Origin: a bacterium
Lineage (GTDB): Bacteria > UBP14 > UBA6098
Direction of reading: 5' to 3'
Assembly: GCA_030642425.1 (NCBI GenBank)
Contig: DAOWNU010000024.1
Coordinates: 1-10,897 of the forward strand
DNA length: 10,897 nt
The notes under the pieces are model-generated. The model saw nothing but the letters and a program-made list of their open reading frames with translations. It had not been told where the DNA came from and searched no databases. How positions within the stretch are numbered: the first letter of the stretch is position 1; every line of letters starts with the position of its first letter. Of the stretch, positions 1 through 6,858 are shown in pieces. The position numbers and the translations under genes are program-made.

Positions 1-1
1 G

Positions 2-769
2 GCAAAAGAGCACAGGCCGAAGCTTATTATGACGGGCGCGAGCGCCTATCCGCGTTCCTGGGATTTTGAAAAATTCCGCGAGATTGCGGATTCGGTCGGC
101 GCGGTTCTTGTCGCGGATATGGCCCATTTCGCAGGCCTGGTCGCGGTGGGATTGCACCCAAATCCTGTGCCATATTGCGATTATGTAACAACAACGACGC
201 ATAAAACACTTCGCGGCCCGCGCGGCGGAATGATCCTTACCACGCAGGAGAACGCCAAAAAGCTCGACAAGACGGTTATGCCCGGAATGCAGGGCGGCCC
301 GCTGATGCACGTTATCGCGGCAAAGGCCGTCTGCTTCGGGGAGGCCTTGAAACCGGAGTTCAAAAATTACCAGCAACAGGTTATCGATAACGCTAAGGCG
401 CTGGCGAAATCTATCGAAAAGGGCGGTCTCAGACTCGTTTCCGGCGGGACGGACAACCATCTTATGCTCGTCGATCTCCGGCCAAAAGGGATTACGGGAA
501 AAGTGGTCGAGAAGGCTCTCGACAAAGCCGCTATAACGGTTAATAAAAACACGATCCCCTTCGACCCGGAAAAGCCGTTCGTGACGAGCGGAATTCGAAT
601 CGGCACGCCGGCTGTTACAACGCGCGGCATGGGTATCGCCGAGATGGAGGTTGTCGGCGACTTCATAAACGAGGCGATTGCCAATGTCGAGGACGATGTC
701 AGGCTCGAAAAGATCAGGTTAAAAGTTGTCGAGCTTTGCGATAAATTCCCGATCTATCCGGAGCTATAA
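2..769 (+). CDS. glyA: Serine hydroxymethyltransferase, 5'-truncated
   Basis: PLP enzyme interconverting serine and glycine with tetrahydrofolate, feeding cytoplasmic one-carbon metabolism. The open frame runs in from the window edge; 255 residues are visible, against roughly 410-430 for the family, so about the first 40% is missing. The ATG at 29 is internal: the preceding in-frame codons AKEHRPKLI match the family stretch before GASAYPR. Visible marks are the VADMAHFAG segment (PLP-contacting Asp and His), the TTTTHKTLRGPRGG Schiff-base motif with the PLP lysine encoded at 203-205, the MPGMQGGP segment, and the C-terminal SGIRIGTPAVTTRG motif. The stop is TAA at 767-769, with no terminator after it and only 5 bases to the next gene, so it may lead the glycan operon. 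Identification is secure. Confidence 0.96.
   Translation, partial: AKEHRPKLIMTGASAYPRSWDFEKFREIADSVGAVLVADMAHFAGLVAVGLHPNPVPYCDYVTTTTHKTLRGPRGGMILTTQENAKKLDKTVMPGMQGGPLMHVIAAKAVCFGEALKPEFKNYQQQVIDNAKALAKSIEKGGLRLVSGGTDNHLMLVDLRPKGITGKVVEKALDKAAITVNKNTIPFDPEKPFVTSGIRIGTPAVTTRGMGIAEMEVVGDFINEAIANVEDDVRLEKIRLKVVELCDKFPIYPEL
760..763 (+). promoter_or_regulatory. Shine-Dalgarno candidate for the GTG-started gene
   Basis: GGAG lies inside the last glyA codons, 11 bases before the GTG at 775. The spacing is a little long. It supports the GTG because the reading frame has no ATG near its beginning. Confidence 0.4.
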
Positions 770-774
770 ATAAA

Positions 775-1269
775 GTGGGTTGGCTTACTCCAACCATCGA
801 GAAATGGGCCTTGCGCGGGACGAAAGGCTCGATATTCAGTTTCCCGGAGGAACTGAACAATATTGACAATACGATAATATTATGGCCATCGATTCCCGAC
901 GAAGCCGCTTTCCGAATGGCCTCGGAAATTAAAAAGGCGCTCGGCGAAAGGCTTAAGGCGGTTGTCGGCTACGGTGGATCGAACCCCATCGACGGGGTAA
1001 AATATATCGAACTGAGTGAGGAAAATGTAGGAATATTAGGCGTTCCCAAACGTTCAATTGTCGGGAAGATCGCGGGGTATAATGCCTCGATAGACCTTTC
1101 CCCGGAATTCGAATTGCGGCTGTCGATATTGCCGATAAAGGCGGAGATAAGGCTGCGAATAGGCAGAGACGCAACTCGCGCCGGAAAATTGTATAACATT
1201 ATTTTCAAAGGCAATACGGGAACGGAGATACTCTCACTTATAGACGGTGAAACAAAACGGGTGAAATGA
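775..1269 (+). CDS. Uncharacterised 164-residue protein, possibly a GT9/DUF6913-like remnant
   Basis: I do not recognise this protein with confidence. It reads from a GTG start, has no signal peptide or membrane segment, and looks like a small soluble alpha/beta protein. The pattern is: a hydrophobic strand IILWPSIPDE (about 34-43), a helix, a second strand KAVVGYGG, then YNASIDLSPEFELRLSILPI followed by a basic RLRIGRD turn. The order 'predicted Asp-rich strand, helix, alternating hydrophobics, R-x-G' faintly resembles the acceptor-side fold of GT9 heptosyltransferases and the DUF6913 proteins of Bacteroidetes. That is a weak, memory-based resemblance without an identifiable catalytic motif. 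It sits 5 bases after glyA and overlaps the next GT2 gene by 4 bases (ATGA at 1266-1269), so it is probably translated with the glycan genes. It is likely real because of the tight packing and full-length open frame; its function is open. Confidence 0.65.
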   Translation: MGWLTPTIEKWALRGTKGSIFSFPEELNNIDNTIILWPSIPDEAAFRMASEIKKALGERLKAVVGYGGSNPIDGVKYIELSEENVGILGVPKRSIVGKIAGYNASIDLSPEFELRLSILPIKAEIRLRIGRDATRAGKLYNIIFKGNTGTEILSLIDGETKRVK

Positions 1270-2639
1270 AAACAAGACAGGACAAAAGTAAATTGCCATC
1301 CCATTATTCCCTTTCGGTTATCGTTCCCGCTTTCAACGAAGTCGAGAATATGGAGCCGCTTGCTCTGGCTTTCGATAATTTCCTTTCGGAGCAGCGGTTC
1401 AGAGCCGAAGTAATCGTTGTCGATGACGGCTCTACGGATGGGACGGCGGAAAAGGTTCTCGAGCTTACCGGGAAATACAATTTTTTAAAGCTCGTCCGGC
1501 GAAATCAGAACGAGGGTAAAACCGCCGCTATAAAAAGCGGTTTCGCTGTCAGCAAAGGCAAACGTATCTGTATATTCGACGCCGATCTTCAGTATGATGT
1601 CGAAGATATCAAGCGGATGATGGACAAGCTGGACCGGGGTTTCGGAATAGTGTCCGGAATAAAAAAAGGAAAATATCAAAAGCCTCTGGTCAGCAAGATA
1701 TACAATATCCTTACGAGCAGGCTTTTCGATGTCAAGGTTCAGGATATGAACTCCTTGAAGGTTATCCGCAGGGATGTTATGGCGGACCTCTTTTTAAGGA
1801 AGGACTGGCACCGGTTTATGGTCGTTCTGGCGGCGGAACGCGGCTACAAAATCGCCGAGATACCGGTTACACTGCGTCCGAGATTGCGGGGCAAATCGAA
1901 ATATGGCGGTTTCGGAAGAGTTTTTATCGGCCTTACCGATCTCGTGGCAGTCTGGCTCGCCGAAAGGGTTTTTCGGAAACCTATGCTGATTTTCGGCAGC
2001 TTCGGATTTGTTACACTTGGGATCGGTCTATTGCTCGCGCTTTTTATTCTTGTTATGCGCATTGGGTGGATTTGGGGCTATCCGCCGCTTCAGACAATAC
2101 TTCTACTTTTAATCTCATTAGCGGGCTTTTCCCTGACACTCGGCTTTCTTGTGGAAGCTATTGCGAACCTTCGGGATAGAATAGAATTCCTGATGTCGAA
2201 AGCGAACGTGGATGAGACATTAAAAATAGAAATTGCAAAACCGGCTGAAAAGAAGCCGGATATTGAAAAAACGAGAGTTAGACAATATGCCGGGAGAGAC
2301 GACCGCAAAAGGGAATATAAACCTCGCGAAAAGGAGCGTTTCGACTCCTATAAACCCCGTGCACAAGAACCAAAACGACGCGAAGACCGTAAAGACACAC
2401 CCGCTAAAAAAGATGTTACCGTCGTCGATAGACAGAAACCCGATATAGCAGTTGCCGTCGAAAAAGTGGAATCTTCGGAAAAGAAAAGTAGTGTTAAAGT
2501 TATGCCCTATTCTGAAAAACCTTCATGGGGGAAGCGCAAACGCAAGGGCAGGTCGAATGTAATCGATGGAAAGAGAGACGACGATACGCTTAAACGTATC
2601 GAAGAAAAGGCAAAAAATATGGCGGCGAAATATACATAG
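1266..2639 (+). CDS. GT2 polyprenyl-phosphate glycosyltransferase with two C-terminal TM helices and a charged tail
   Basis: Likely transfers a sugar from a nucleotide donor to polyprenyl phosphate on the inner face of the membrane (GtrB/CsbB/ArnC-like). The GT-A domain occupies about residues 14-235: SVIVPAFNE (17-25), VDDGSTDGT (52-60), the metal-binding DAD at 105-107, QDMNSLKVI (159-167) and the basic RLRGKSKYG loop (207-214). Two hydrophobic helices follow at about 240-264 and 275-298. The usual family length is about 310-340 residues; here a further ~147 residues (311-457) follow that are about half charged by my count (28 K, 17 R, 15 E, 14 D) and probably disordered and cytoplasmic. 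The ATG overlaps the upstream stop (ATGA), with only a weak GGGTGA in front, so translation is probably coupled. The sugar and acceptor cannot be read from sequence. Confidence 0.9.
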   Translation: MKTRQDKSKLPSHYSLSVIVPAFNEVENMEPLALAFDNFLSEQRFRAEVIVVDDGSTDGTAEKVLELTGKYNFLKLVRRNQNEGKTAAIKSGFAVSKGKRICIFDADLQYDVEDIKRMMDKLDRGFGIVSGIKKGKYQKPLVSKIYNILTSRLFDVKVQDMNSLKVIRRDVMADLFLRKDWHRFMVVLAAERGYKIAEIPVTLRPRLRGKSKYGGFGRVFIGLTDLVAVWLAERVFRKPMLIFGSFGFVTLGIGLLLALFILVMRIGWIWGYPPLQTILLLLISLAGFSLTLGFLVEAIANLRDRIEFLMSKANVDETLKIEIAKPAEKKPDIEKTRVRQYAGRDDRKREYKPREKERFDSYKPRAQEPKRREDRKDTPAKKDVTVVDRQKPDIAVAVEKVESSEKKSSVKVMPYSEKPSWGKRKRKGRSNVIDGKRDDDTLKRIEEKAKNMAAKYT

Positions 2640-2655
2640 GCACTTCGACAGAGAA

Positions 2656-2661
2656 AGAAGG
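2656..2661 (+). promoter_or_regulatory. Shine-Dalgarno that fixes the epimerase start at 2671
   Basis: AGAAGG stands 9 bases before ATG 2671. It decides against the longer open frame beginning at 2566, whose extra 35 residues overlap the preceding gene out of frame and lie before the Rossmann fold. Confidence 0.65.
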
Positions 2662-2670
2662 CGAATAAAT

Positions 2671-3660
2671 ATGATTAAAGAGAAAAAACGTGTTCTTGTA
2701 ACCGGCGGCGCAGGATTTATTGGAAGTCACCTTTGCGAGGCGCTTATTGCAAGGGGGAATAGGGTAACTATTATCGACGACCTTTCCACGGGACGGGAGG
2801 AAAATATCGCGCCGCTGCTCGGAAGGCCCGATTTCTTCTTTTTCGAGAACACGATAATGAACAAGGGACTGATGGATCATCTTGTTAAAGAGACAGACGA
2901 GATATATCATCTCGCCGCTGTTGTAGGTGTGAAAAATATCGTGGACGATCCGGTGAGAACCCTGCACACGATAATAGTCGGCACCGATACGGTCCTCGAA
3001 TTGGCTCACAAACACGGTAATAAAAGGCTGTTTATAACGAGCACTTCCGAAGTCTATGGCAAATCGCCGGATTGTCCCTATTCCGAGGAGGCCGATCGTG
3101 TTCTCGGTCCAACAACCCGCAGCCGCTGGAGTTACAGCTCGGCAAAAGCGGTGGACGAATATATGGCCCTCGCCTATTTTAATAAAACCGGGCTTCCGCT
3201 GGTGATTGGAAGGTTGTTCAATACGGTCGGCCCCAGACAGACCGGGCAATATGGCATGGTTCTTCCAAGATTTGTGAAGCAAGCCCTAAGCGGAGAGCCT
3301 ATCACTGTTTACGGCGACGGCACACAAACCCGAACTTTCAGCTATGTGCACGATGTTATCGGGGCAATGATAAAACTCATGGACTATTCCCCCGCGATGG
3401 GCGAGATATTCAATATCGGCTCCGAGGAGGAGGTATCCATAACAGAACTTGCTGAAAAAGTTAAAAAGATCACCGGATCGTCGTCGGAAATTATCTTTGT
3501 TTCCTACGAGGTCGCTTACGGCGAAGGTTTTGAAGATATGCAGCGCCGCGTCCCGGATATTTCCAAAGTAAATAAAGCAATCGGGTTCAGGCCGGAGACC
3601 AGACTCGACGATATAATAAGGGCGGTTGCCGGCTGGATCGCCGAAACAGGAAGGGAATAA
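2671..3660 (+). CDS. NAD-dependent epimerase/dehydratase, extended SDR family (nucleotide-sugar)
   Basis: A 329-residue cytoplasmic enzyme that should act on a nucleotide sugar through an NAD-bound keto intermediate, as in UDP-glucose 4-epimerase or UDP-glucuronate decarboxylase. The start at 2671 puts the first strand at residues 7-10, directly before the dinucleotide motif TGGAGFIGS (11-19). An acidic pair follows (D36, D37), which fits NAD preference. Catalytic elements are the STSEVYG strand (124-130, T125 in the Ser/Thr position) and YSSAK with Tyr155 and Lys159. Later marks are GRLFNTVGPRQ, YGDGTQTRTFSYVHD and FNIGS, typical of GalE/UXS-like members. Length matches the family. It follows the GT2 gene by 31 bases and abuts the next GT2 with no gap. 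Probable role: supplying a donor for the operon's transferases. The exact reaction (epimerase, decarboxylase or dehydratase) is not resolved. Confidence 0.9.
   Translation: MIKEKKRVLVTGGAGFIGSHLCEALIARGNRVTIIDDLSTGREENIAPLLGRPDFFFFENTIMNKGLMDHLVKETDEIYHLAAVVGVKNIVDDPVRTLHTIIVGTDTVLELAHKHGNKRLFITSTSEVYGKSPDCPYSEEADRVLGPTTRSRWSYSSAKAVDEYMALAYFNKTGLPLVIGRLFNTVGPRQTGQYGMVLPRFVKQALSGEPITVYGDGTQTRTFSYVHDVIGAMIKLMDYSPAMGEIFNIGSEEEVSITELAEKVKKITGSSSEIIFVSYEVAYGEGFEDMQRRVPDISKVNKAIGFRPETRLDDIIRAVAGWIAETGRE
3648..3655 (+). promoter_or_regulatory. Strong Shine-Dalgarno supporting a GTG start
   Basis: AGGAAGGG inside the last codons of the epimerase gene, 5 bases before GTG 3661, which immediately follows the TAA at 3658-3660. 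It supports GTG as the true start of a protein whose GT2 domain begins at its second residue. Confidence 0.7.
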
Positions 3661-4341
3661 GTGAAACTCTCGGTTGTAATACCCGTCTATAACGAGAAAT
3701 CGACGATTTCCGAGGTTATCCGAAAGGTTCGAGAAGTTCCAATCGAGAAGGAAATAATCGTTGTCGATGACGGTTCCACCGACGGCACGTCGGAGGTTCT
3801 CGATAATCATATCGAAGACCCAATAATTACGATTCACAAATCGATGATTAATTTTGGAAAAGGGGCCGCGGTCCGCATCGGTTTTGAATATGCAACGGGA
3901 GATGCTGTCATTATTCAGGATGCCGACCTCGAGCTGGACCCCAATGAATATCCGCAGTTGCTCCAGCCGATAATGGAGGGGAAGGCCGATGTCGTTTATG
4001 GAAGCCGCTTTCTCGAATTAAAACAAAAGGTCAGTCTAATAAATCTGCTGGCCAACAAATTTCTTGTTTCATTAACGAACTTGCTTTATCGAACAAAGCT
4101 TACCGATATGGAAACGGCCTATAAAGTTTTCCGAATCGATGTAATAAAGAGCCTAAATCTAAAAGCTCTTGGTTTTGAATTCGAACCGGAAGTTACGGCA
4201 AAAGTACTTCGGGCTGGATTTAAAATAATCGAAGTTCCAATTACATACCACCCACGAACAATTGACGAAGGAAAAAAGATCGGCTGGAAAGACGGCCTGT
4301 TGGCGATTTATTATCTTATTAAATATCGCTTTTCTATATAA
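3661..4341 (+). CDS. Soluble DPM1-like GT2 glycosyltransferase
   Basis: A 226-residue glycosyltransferase of the dolichyl/polyprenyl-phosphate mannose synthase type, expected to charge a polyprenyl phosphate with a hexose at the cytoplasmic membrane face. Motifs in order: LSVVIPVYNE (3-12), VDDGSTDGT (35-43), NFGKGAA (64-70), QDADLELDP (86-94, with the DAD metal motif), ADVVYGSRF (109-117), TDMETAYKVF (148-157), FEFEPEVTAK and YHPRTIDEGKKIGWKDG near the end. No strong membrane segment is present, unlike the GT2 at 1266-2639, so it is a second, differently built enzyme rather than a duplicate. It uses GTG as start and begins exactly after the upstream stop codon. Base composition changes within the gene: a sample at 3961-4020 counts about 52% GC, the next 60 bases about 33%. 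Confidence 0.92.
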   Translation: MKLSVVIPVYNEKSTISEVIRKVREVPIEKEIIVVDDGSTDGTSEVLDNHIEDPIITIHKSMINFGKGAAVRIGFEYATGDAVIIQDADLELDPNEYPQLLQPIMEGKADVVYGSRFLELKQKVSLINLLANKFLVSLTNLLYRTKLTDMETAYKVFRIDVIKSLNLKALGFEFEPEVTAKVLRAGFKIIEVPITYHPRTIDEGKKIGWKDGLLAIYYLIKYRFSI

Positions 4342-6600
4342 AGCTCTTTATGTTAGAATTAGATAATGAATATAATCCTATTAACGTTAAAGCATGTGCT
4401 GTGCTTTCAGTGGATCTCGAAGACTATTATCATGCAAACTATCCAGGTTATGATTATACGAAACTCAAAACAAGAATTTCTCATCTTGTCGAACCAACTC
4501 TAAAACTACTTGATATTCTCGAAGAAACGGGCGCTAAAATTACTTTCTTCGTATTGGGTGAGGTTGCCCGGAAGTATCCTGATTTAGTAAGACGCATCTC
4601 CAATGCTGGACATGAGATTGCCTGCCACGGAAATAATCATAGACTGATAACAGAATTAGGTAAAGCTGAAACAATATCAGGAATAACAACATCTATATCG
4701 CTTCTTGAAGATATTACCGGTCAGAAAGTATTGGGATATAGAGCTCCAAATTTCTCTGCTCATCTTAATAGAACACACTGGCTTTTTGAAGAAATATATA
4801 AACTTGGCATTTTTTATGATTCGAGCCGTTTCCCCGCCAAAACTTATTATGGTGGCGAACCTTTTATGAATAATTACCCCCATATTATGCCTCTTAAATG
4901 TGGCGGTAAATTATGGGAAGTTCCTGTTTCCTCTTCAAATACTCCTTTAGTTAGGTTTGTATGGTCTGGCGGTTTTTATTGGAGAATATTGCCTCTTAGA
5001 ATTATTGTAGCCAGGACCAATAGATTAATCGCTTCTGGACGCCCTGCAGTCCTCTATCTTCATCCAAAAGATATTGATGCTAAAAACCCGGATTTACCAA
5101 TAGGAGCAATTTCAAATTGGATACATCAAGTTGGAACAAAAAAAGCCGAAGACAAACTAAGGGCAATGGTTCGTAAGATAAAGTTCTTGCCTATTATTGA
5201 TATTCTTCCCCGGAAGACAGATGCCGAAAAAGAAAAAAAAGAAAATAATCGATTCAAAGCGGCGGCCAGTATCATTTAAACCCCCGCTCCGAGATATAAT
5301 CGTTATTATTTTAGGTGGAATAATTCTTGCTATAGTTTTTAATCCATCCATGTTCACCGGCGGTGATAACGCGCAATATATAACCCTTGCGAAATCGATA
5401 CTGAAAGGGGAATATAGAAACGTTGCATTTATTGGAAACCCAACTGAAATTGAGATTCCTCCCGGTTATCCCCTTTTAATTACACCGTTGATAGGCCTGT
5501 TCCCGGACACATTTATTCCGACGAAACTTTTATCATTTATATCGATGCTATTGGGTATATGGGTTTGTCTCAAACTTTTCGATAAACATAAAATCCCGAA
5601 AATTGCAGGGGCTATTATTGCATTAGCTTTTTTTCTGAATCCAGCCTTTAATGAATTTTCCCATTGGACACTTACAGAATCCCCTTATTTTGCTTTAAGT
5701 TTATTTGGATTATGGATATTCGATAAAAATTGGGAAACCGAAAATGTTTGGAAATTCACCATAACATGTGTCGTTCTTATCGTTACTATGTATATAAGGC
5801 CTGTTGCAGCACCTTTACTTCTCGGGGCTTTTGTTTTTTTACTATTAAAAAAACGTTTCGCTAAAGCGGCATTATTTATTTTCACGGGTGTTATAATATA
5901 TGGACCTTGGTTAATAAGGAATATTTTGGTTAGAAAAGGTGATGAAGAGAGTTTTTATTTAATTAATTTCTTCGGAGGAAATGCAACCGGTAGTGCTAAG
6001 TCTGTCGGGTTATTTGAGAGATTCTTTGCAAATATGGGAAAATATATATTTCGTGAACTTCCCACAACATTCACTGCAGTGCAGGGAGAGACGGGGATTG
6101 TCCCGTCGATAGTTGGCCTTATAACCGTTTTGTTAATAGGTGTTGGGTTATATAGATTGATAATTAGAAAAAATAGTTTCATTCCCTATTATATTATTAT
6201 TTATTCGAGTATGTTAATGCTATACAACCCACGTTTCGCGACATTTAGATATTTAGTGCAGCTTCTACCGCTTCTCATGATTGCTATATGGGAATGTCTT
6301 TCCATCGAAAAACCAATACGAATTAAACCATGGCGCAAACAAATTTTAATAATCTTCAGTATTATAATGTTAGTTATAGCATTCTTTAGGTATATTCCAG
6401 TTGCGAAAAACAACTTAATAATTCTACAGGAATACTCTCGTGGAAATAAATATGCCGGAGTGCAAAATCCCGGATGGTTGAGATTTATTGAAGCTTGTGA
6501 TTGGATAAAGGAAAATACAGATGAAAATGCGGGGCTAATAAGCCGAAAACCTCGGATAAGTTTTATATTAAGTGATCGTCCCGGTAAAGTATACGTGTTT
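4015..6600. other. AT-rich segment inside the operon
   Basis: Hand-counted 60-base samples give about 33% GC at 4021, 33% at 4681, 32% at 5881 and 38% at 6541. Samples just outside count about 52% (3961 and 6781) and 63% (7861). The edges fall inside coding sequence, in the soluble GT2 gene on the left and the GT-C gene on the right. Boundaries are approximate. Confidence 0.7.
4350..5279 (+). CDS. Polysaccharide deacetylase, XrtA/PEP-CTERM-associated type with DUF3473-like C-terminus
   Basis: Carbohydrate esterase 4 (NodB fold) protein expected to remove N-acetyl groups from a polysaccharide or lipid-linked intermediate, using a metal. Motifs: SVDLEDYYH (20-28, catalytic/metal acidic residues D22 and D25 region), ITFFVLGE (64-71), CHGNNHRLI with metal His93 and His97 (92-100), GYRAPNFS (129-136) and YDSSRFP (156-162). 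The later GGFYWRILPL (207-216) and PAVLYLHPKDID (232-243, His238) match the DUF3473 region that marks deacetylases of exosortase-linked exopolysaccharide loci; the usual HPWE reads HPKD here. The 309 residues fit that subfamily. No signal peptide is seen, as is usual for it. No clear Shine-Dalgarno precedes ATG 4350. The last ~20 residues are Lys/Glu-rich and their DNA overlaps the next gene. The gene is AT-rich compared with the genes before 4015. Confidence 0.9.
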   Translation: MLELDNEYNPINVKACAVLSVDLEDYYHANYPGYDYTKLKTRISHLVEPTLKLLDILEETGAKITFFVLGEVARKYPDLVRRISNAGHEIACHGNNHRLITELGKAETISGITTSISLLEDITGQKVLGYRAPNFSAHLNRTHWLFEEIYKLGIFYDSSRFPAKTYYGGEPFMNNYPHIMPLKCGGKLWEVPVSSSNTPLVRFVWSGGFYWRILPLRIIVARTNRLIASGRPAVLYLHPKDIDAKNPDLPIGAISNWIHQVGTKKAEDKLRAMVRKIKFLPIIDILPRKTDAEKEKKENNRFKAAASII

Positions 6601-6858
6601 TCACAATCCCCAAGAACAGTGCTTGAAGATATCGATTCCTCGGGAGCGGAATATATTATTGTGGATAAACTTATCGCGACCACTCAGGCTTATTTAATCC
6701 CCACTATACAGGCCTATCCCGAAAGGTTCGCACTTGTTCACAAAACTCCCCCGCCCGAGACTTATGTATTCAAATTACTGCCGCCGGGAAGTGCGCCACA
6801 ACAAACAAATCAACATACAGAACAAGAGAGTCAGGTCGAGGATAAAGGAGATTTATGA
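5221..6858 (+). CDS. GT39/ArnT-like GT-C membrane glycosyltransferase
   Basis: Polytopic protein (545 residues, about 12 predicted membrane helices) of the PMT/ArnT-like GT-C class, expected to transfer a sugar from polyprenyl phosphate on the outer face of the inner membrane. The N-terminus is a Lys/Arg-rich cytoplasmic stretch (residues 3-15) before the first helix at about 24-42. The first outer loop carries the acidic GGDNAQY motif (D49, the expected catalytic Asp) and PPGYP (80-84); a second acidic residue sits in TLTESPY (E153). GPWLIRN follows a later helix. Residues after about 394 form a soluble, probably extracytoplasmic domain, ending in a polar Gln/Glu-rich tail. I chose ATG 5221 over the upstream TTG at 5197 because GGAAG lies at 5212-5216 and the extra eight codons fall deeper in the deacetylase gene. 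It overlaps that gene by 59 bases. The gene is AT-rich. Substrate unknown. Confidence 0.86.
   Translation: MPKKKKKKIIDSKRRPVSFKPPLRDIIVIILGGIILAIVFNPSMFTGGDNAQYITLAKSILKGEYRNVAFIGNPTEIEIPPGYPLLITPLIGLFPDTFIPTKLLSFISMLLGIWVCLKLFDKHKIPKIAGAIIALAFFLNPAFNEFSHWTLTESPYFALSLFGLWIFDKNWETENVWKFTITCVVLIVTMYIRPVAAPLLLGAFVFLLLKKRFAKAALFIFTGVIIYGPWLIRNILVRKGDEESFYLINFFGGNATGSAKSVGLFERFFANMGKYIFRELPTTFTAVQGETGIVPSIVGLITVLLIGVGLYRLIIRKNSFIPYYIIIYSSMLMLYNPRFATFRYLVQLLPLLMIAIWECLSIEKPIRIKPWRKQILIIFSIIMLVIAFFRYIPVAKNNLIILQEYSRGNKYAGVQNPGWLRFIEACDWIKENTDENAGLISRKPRISFILSDRPGKVYVFSQSPRTVLEDIDSSGAEYIIVDKLIATTQAYLIPTIQAYPERFALVHKTPPPETYVFKLLPPGSAPQQTNQHTEQESQVEDKGDL
6844..6850 (+). promoter_or_regulatory. Shine-Dalgarno of the GT4 gene
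   Basis: AAAGGAG, 4 bases before ATG 6855, within the last codons of the GT-C gene. It supports the ATGA overlap start. Confidence 0.65.

Noticed and set aside
2233..2448. 71-residue plus-strand frame within the charged GT2 tail
   Set aside because: Lys/Asn-rich shadow of a low-complexity coding stretch; no start signal or recognisable motif.
2566..2670. Upstream extension of the epimerase frame (35 extra residues)
   Set aside because: It overlaps the GT2 gene's end in another frame, has no family similarity, and ATG 2671 has a proper Shine-Dalgarno and sits right before the Rossmann fold.
2590..3282. 230-residue minus-strand open frame
   Set aside because: Antisense shadow of the epimerase gene; no domain, no ribosome site, low-complexity composition.
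3286..3837. 183-residue minus-strand open frame
   Set aside because: Antisense to the epimerase/GT2 junction; both plus-strand genes carry full catalytic motifs.
5197..5220. TTG start eight codons upstream of the GT-C gene
   Set aside because: ATG 5221 has GGAAG in front of it, and the extra residues add nothing to the membrane protein while deepening the overlap.
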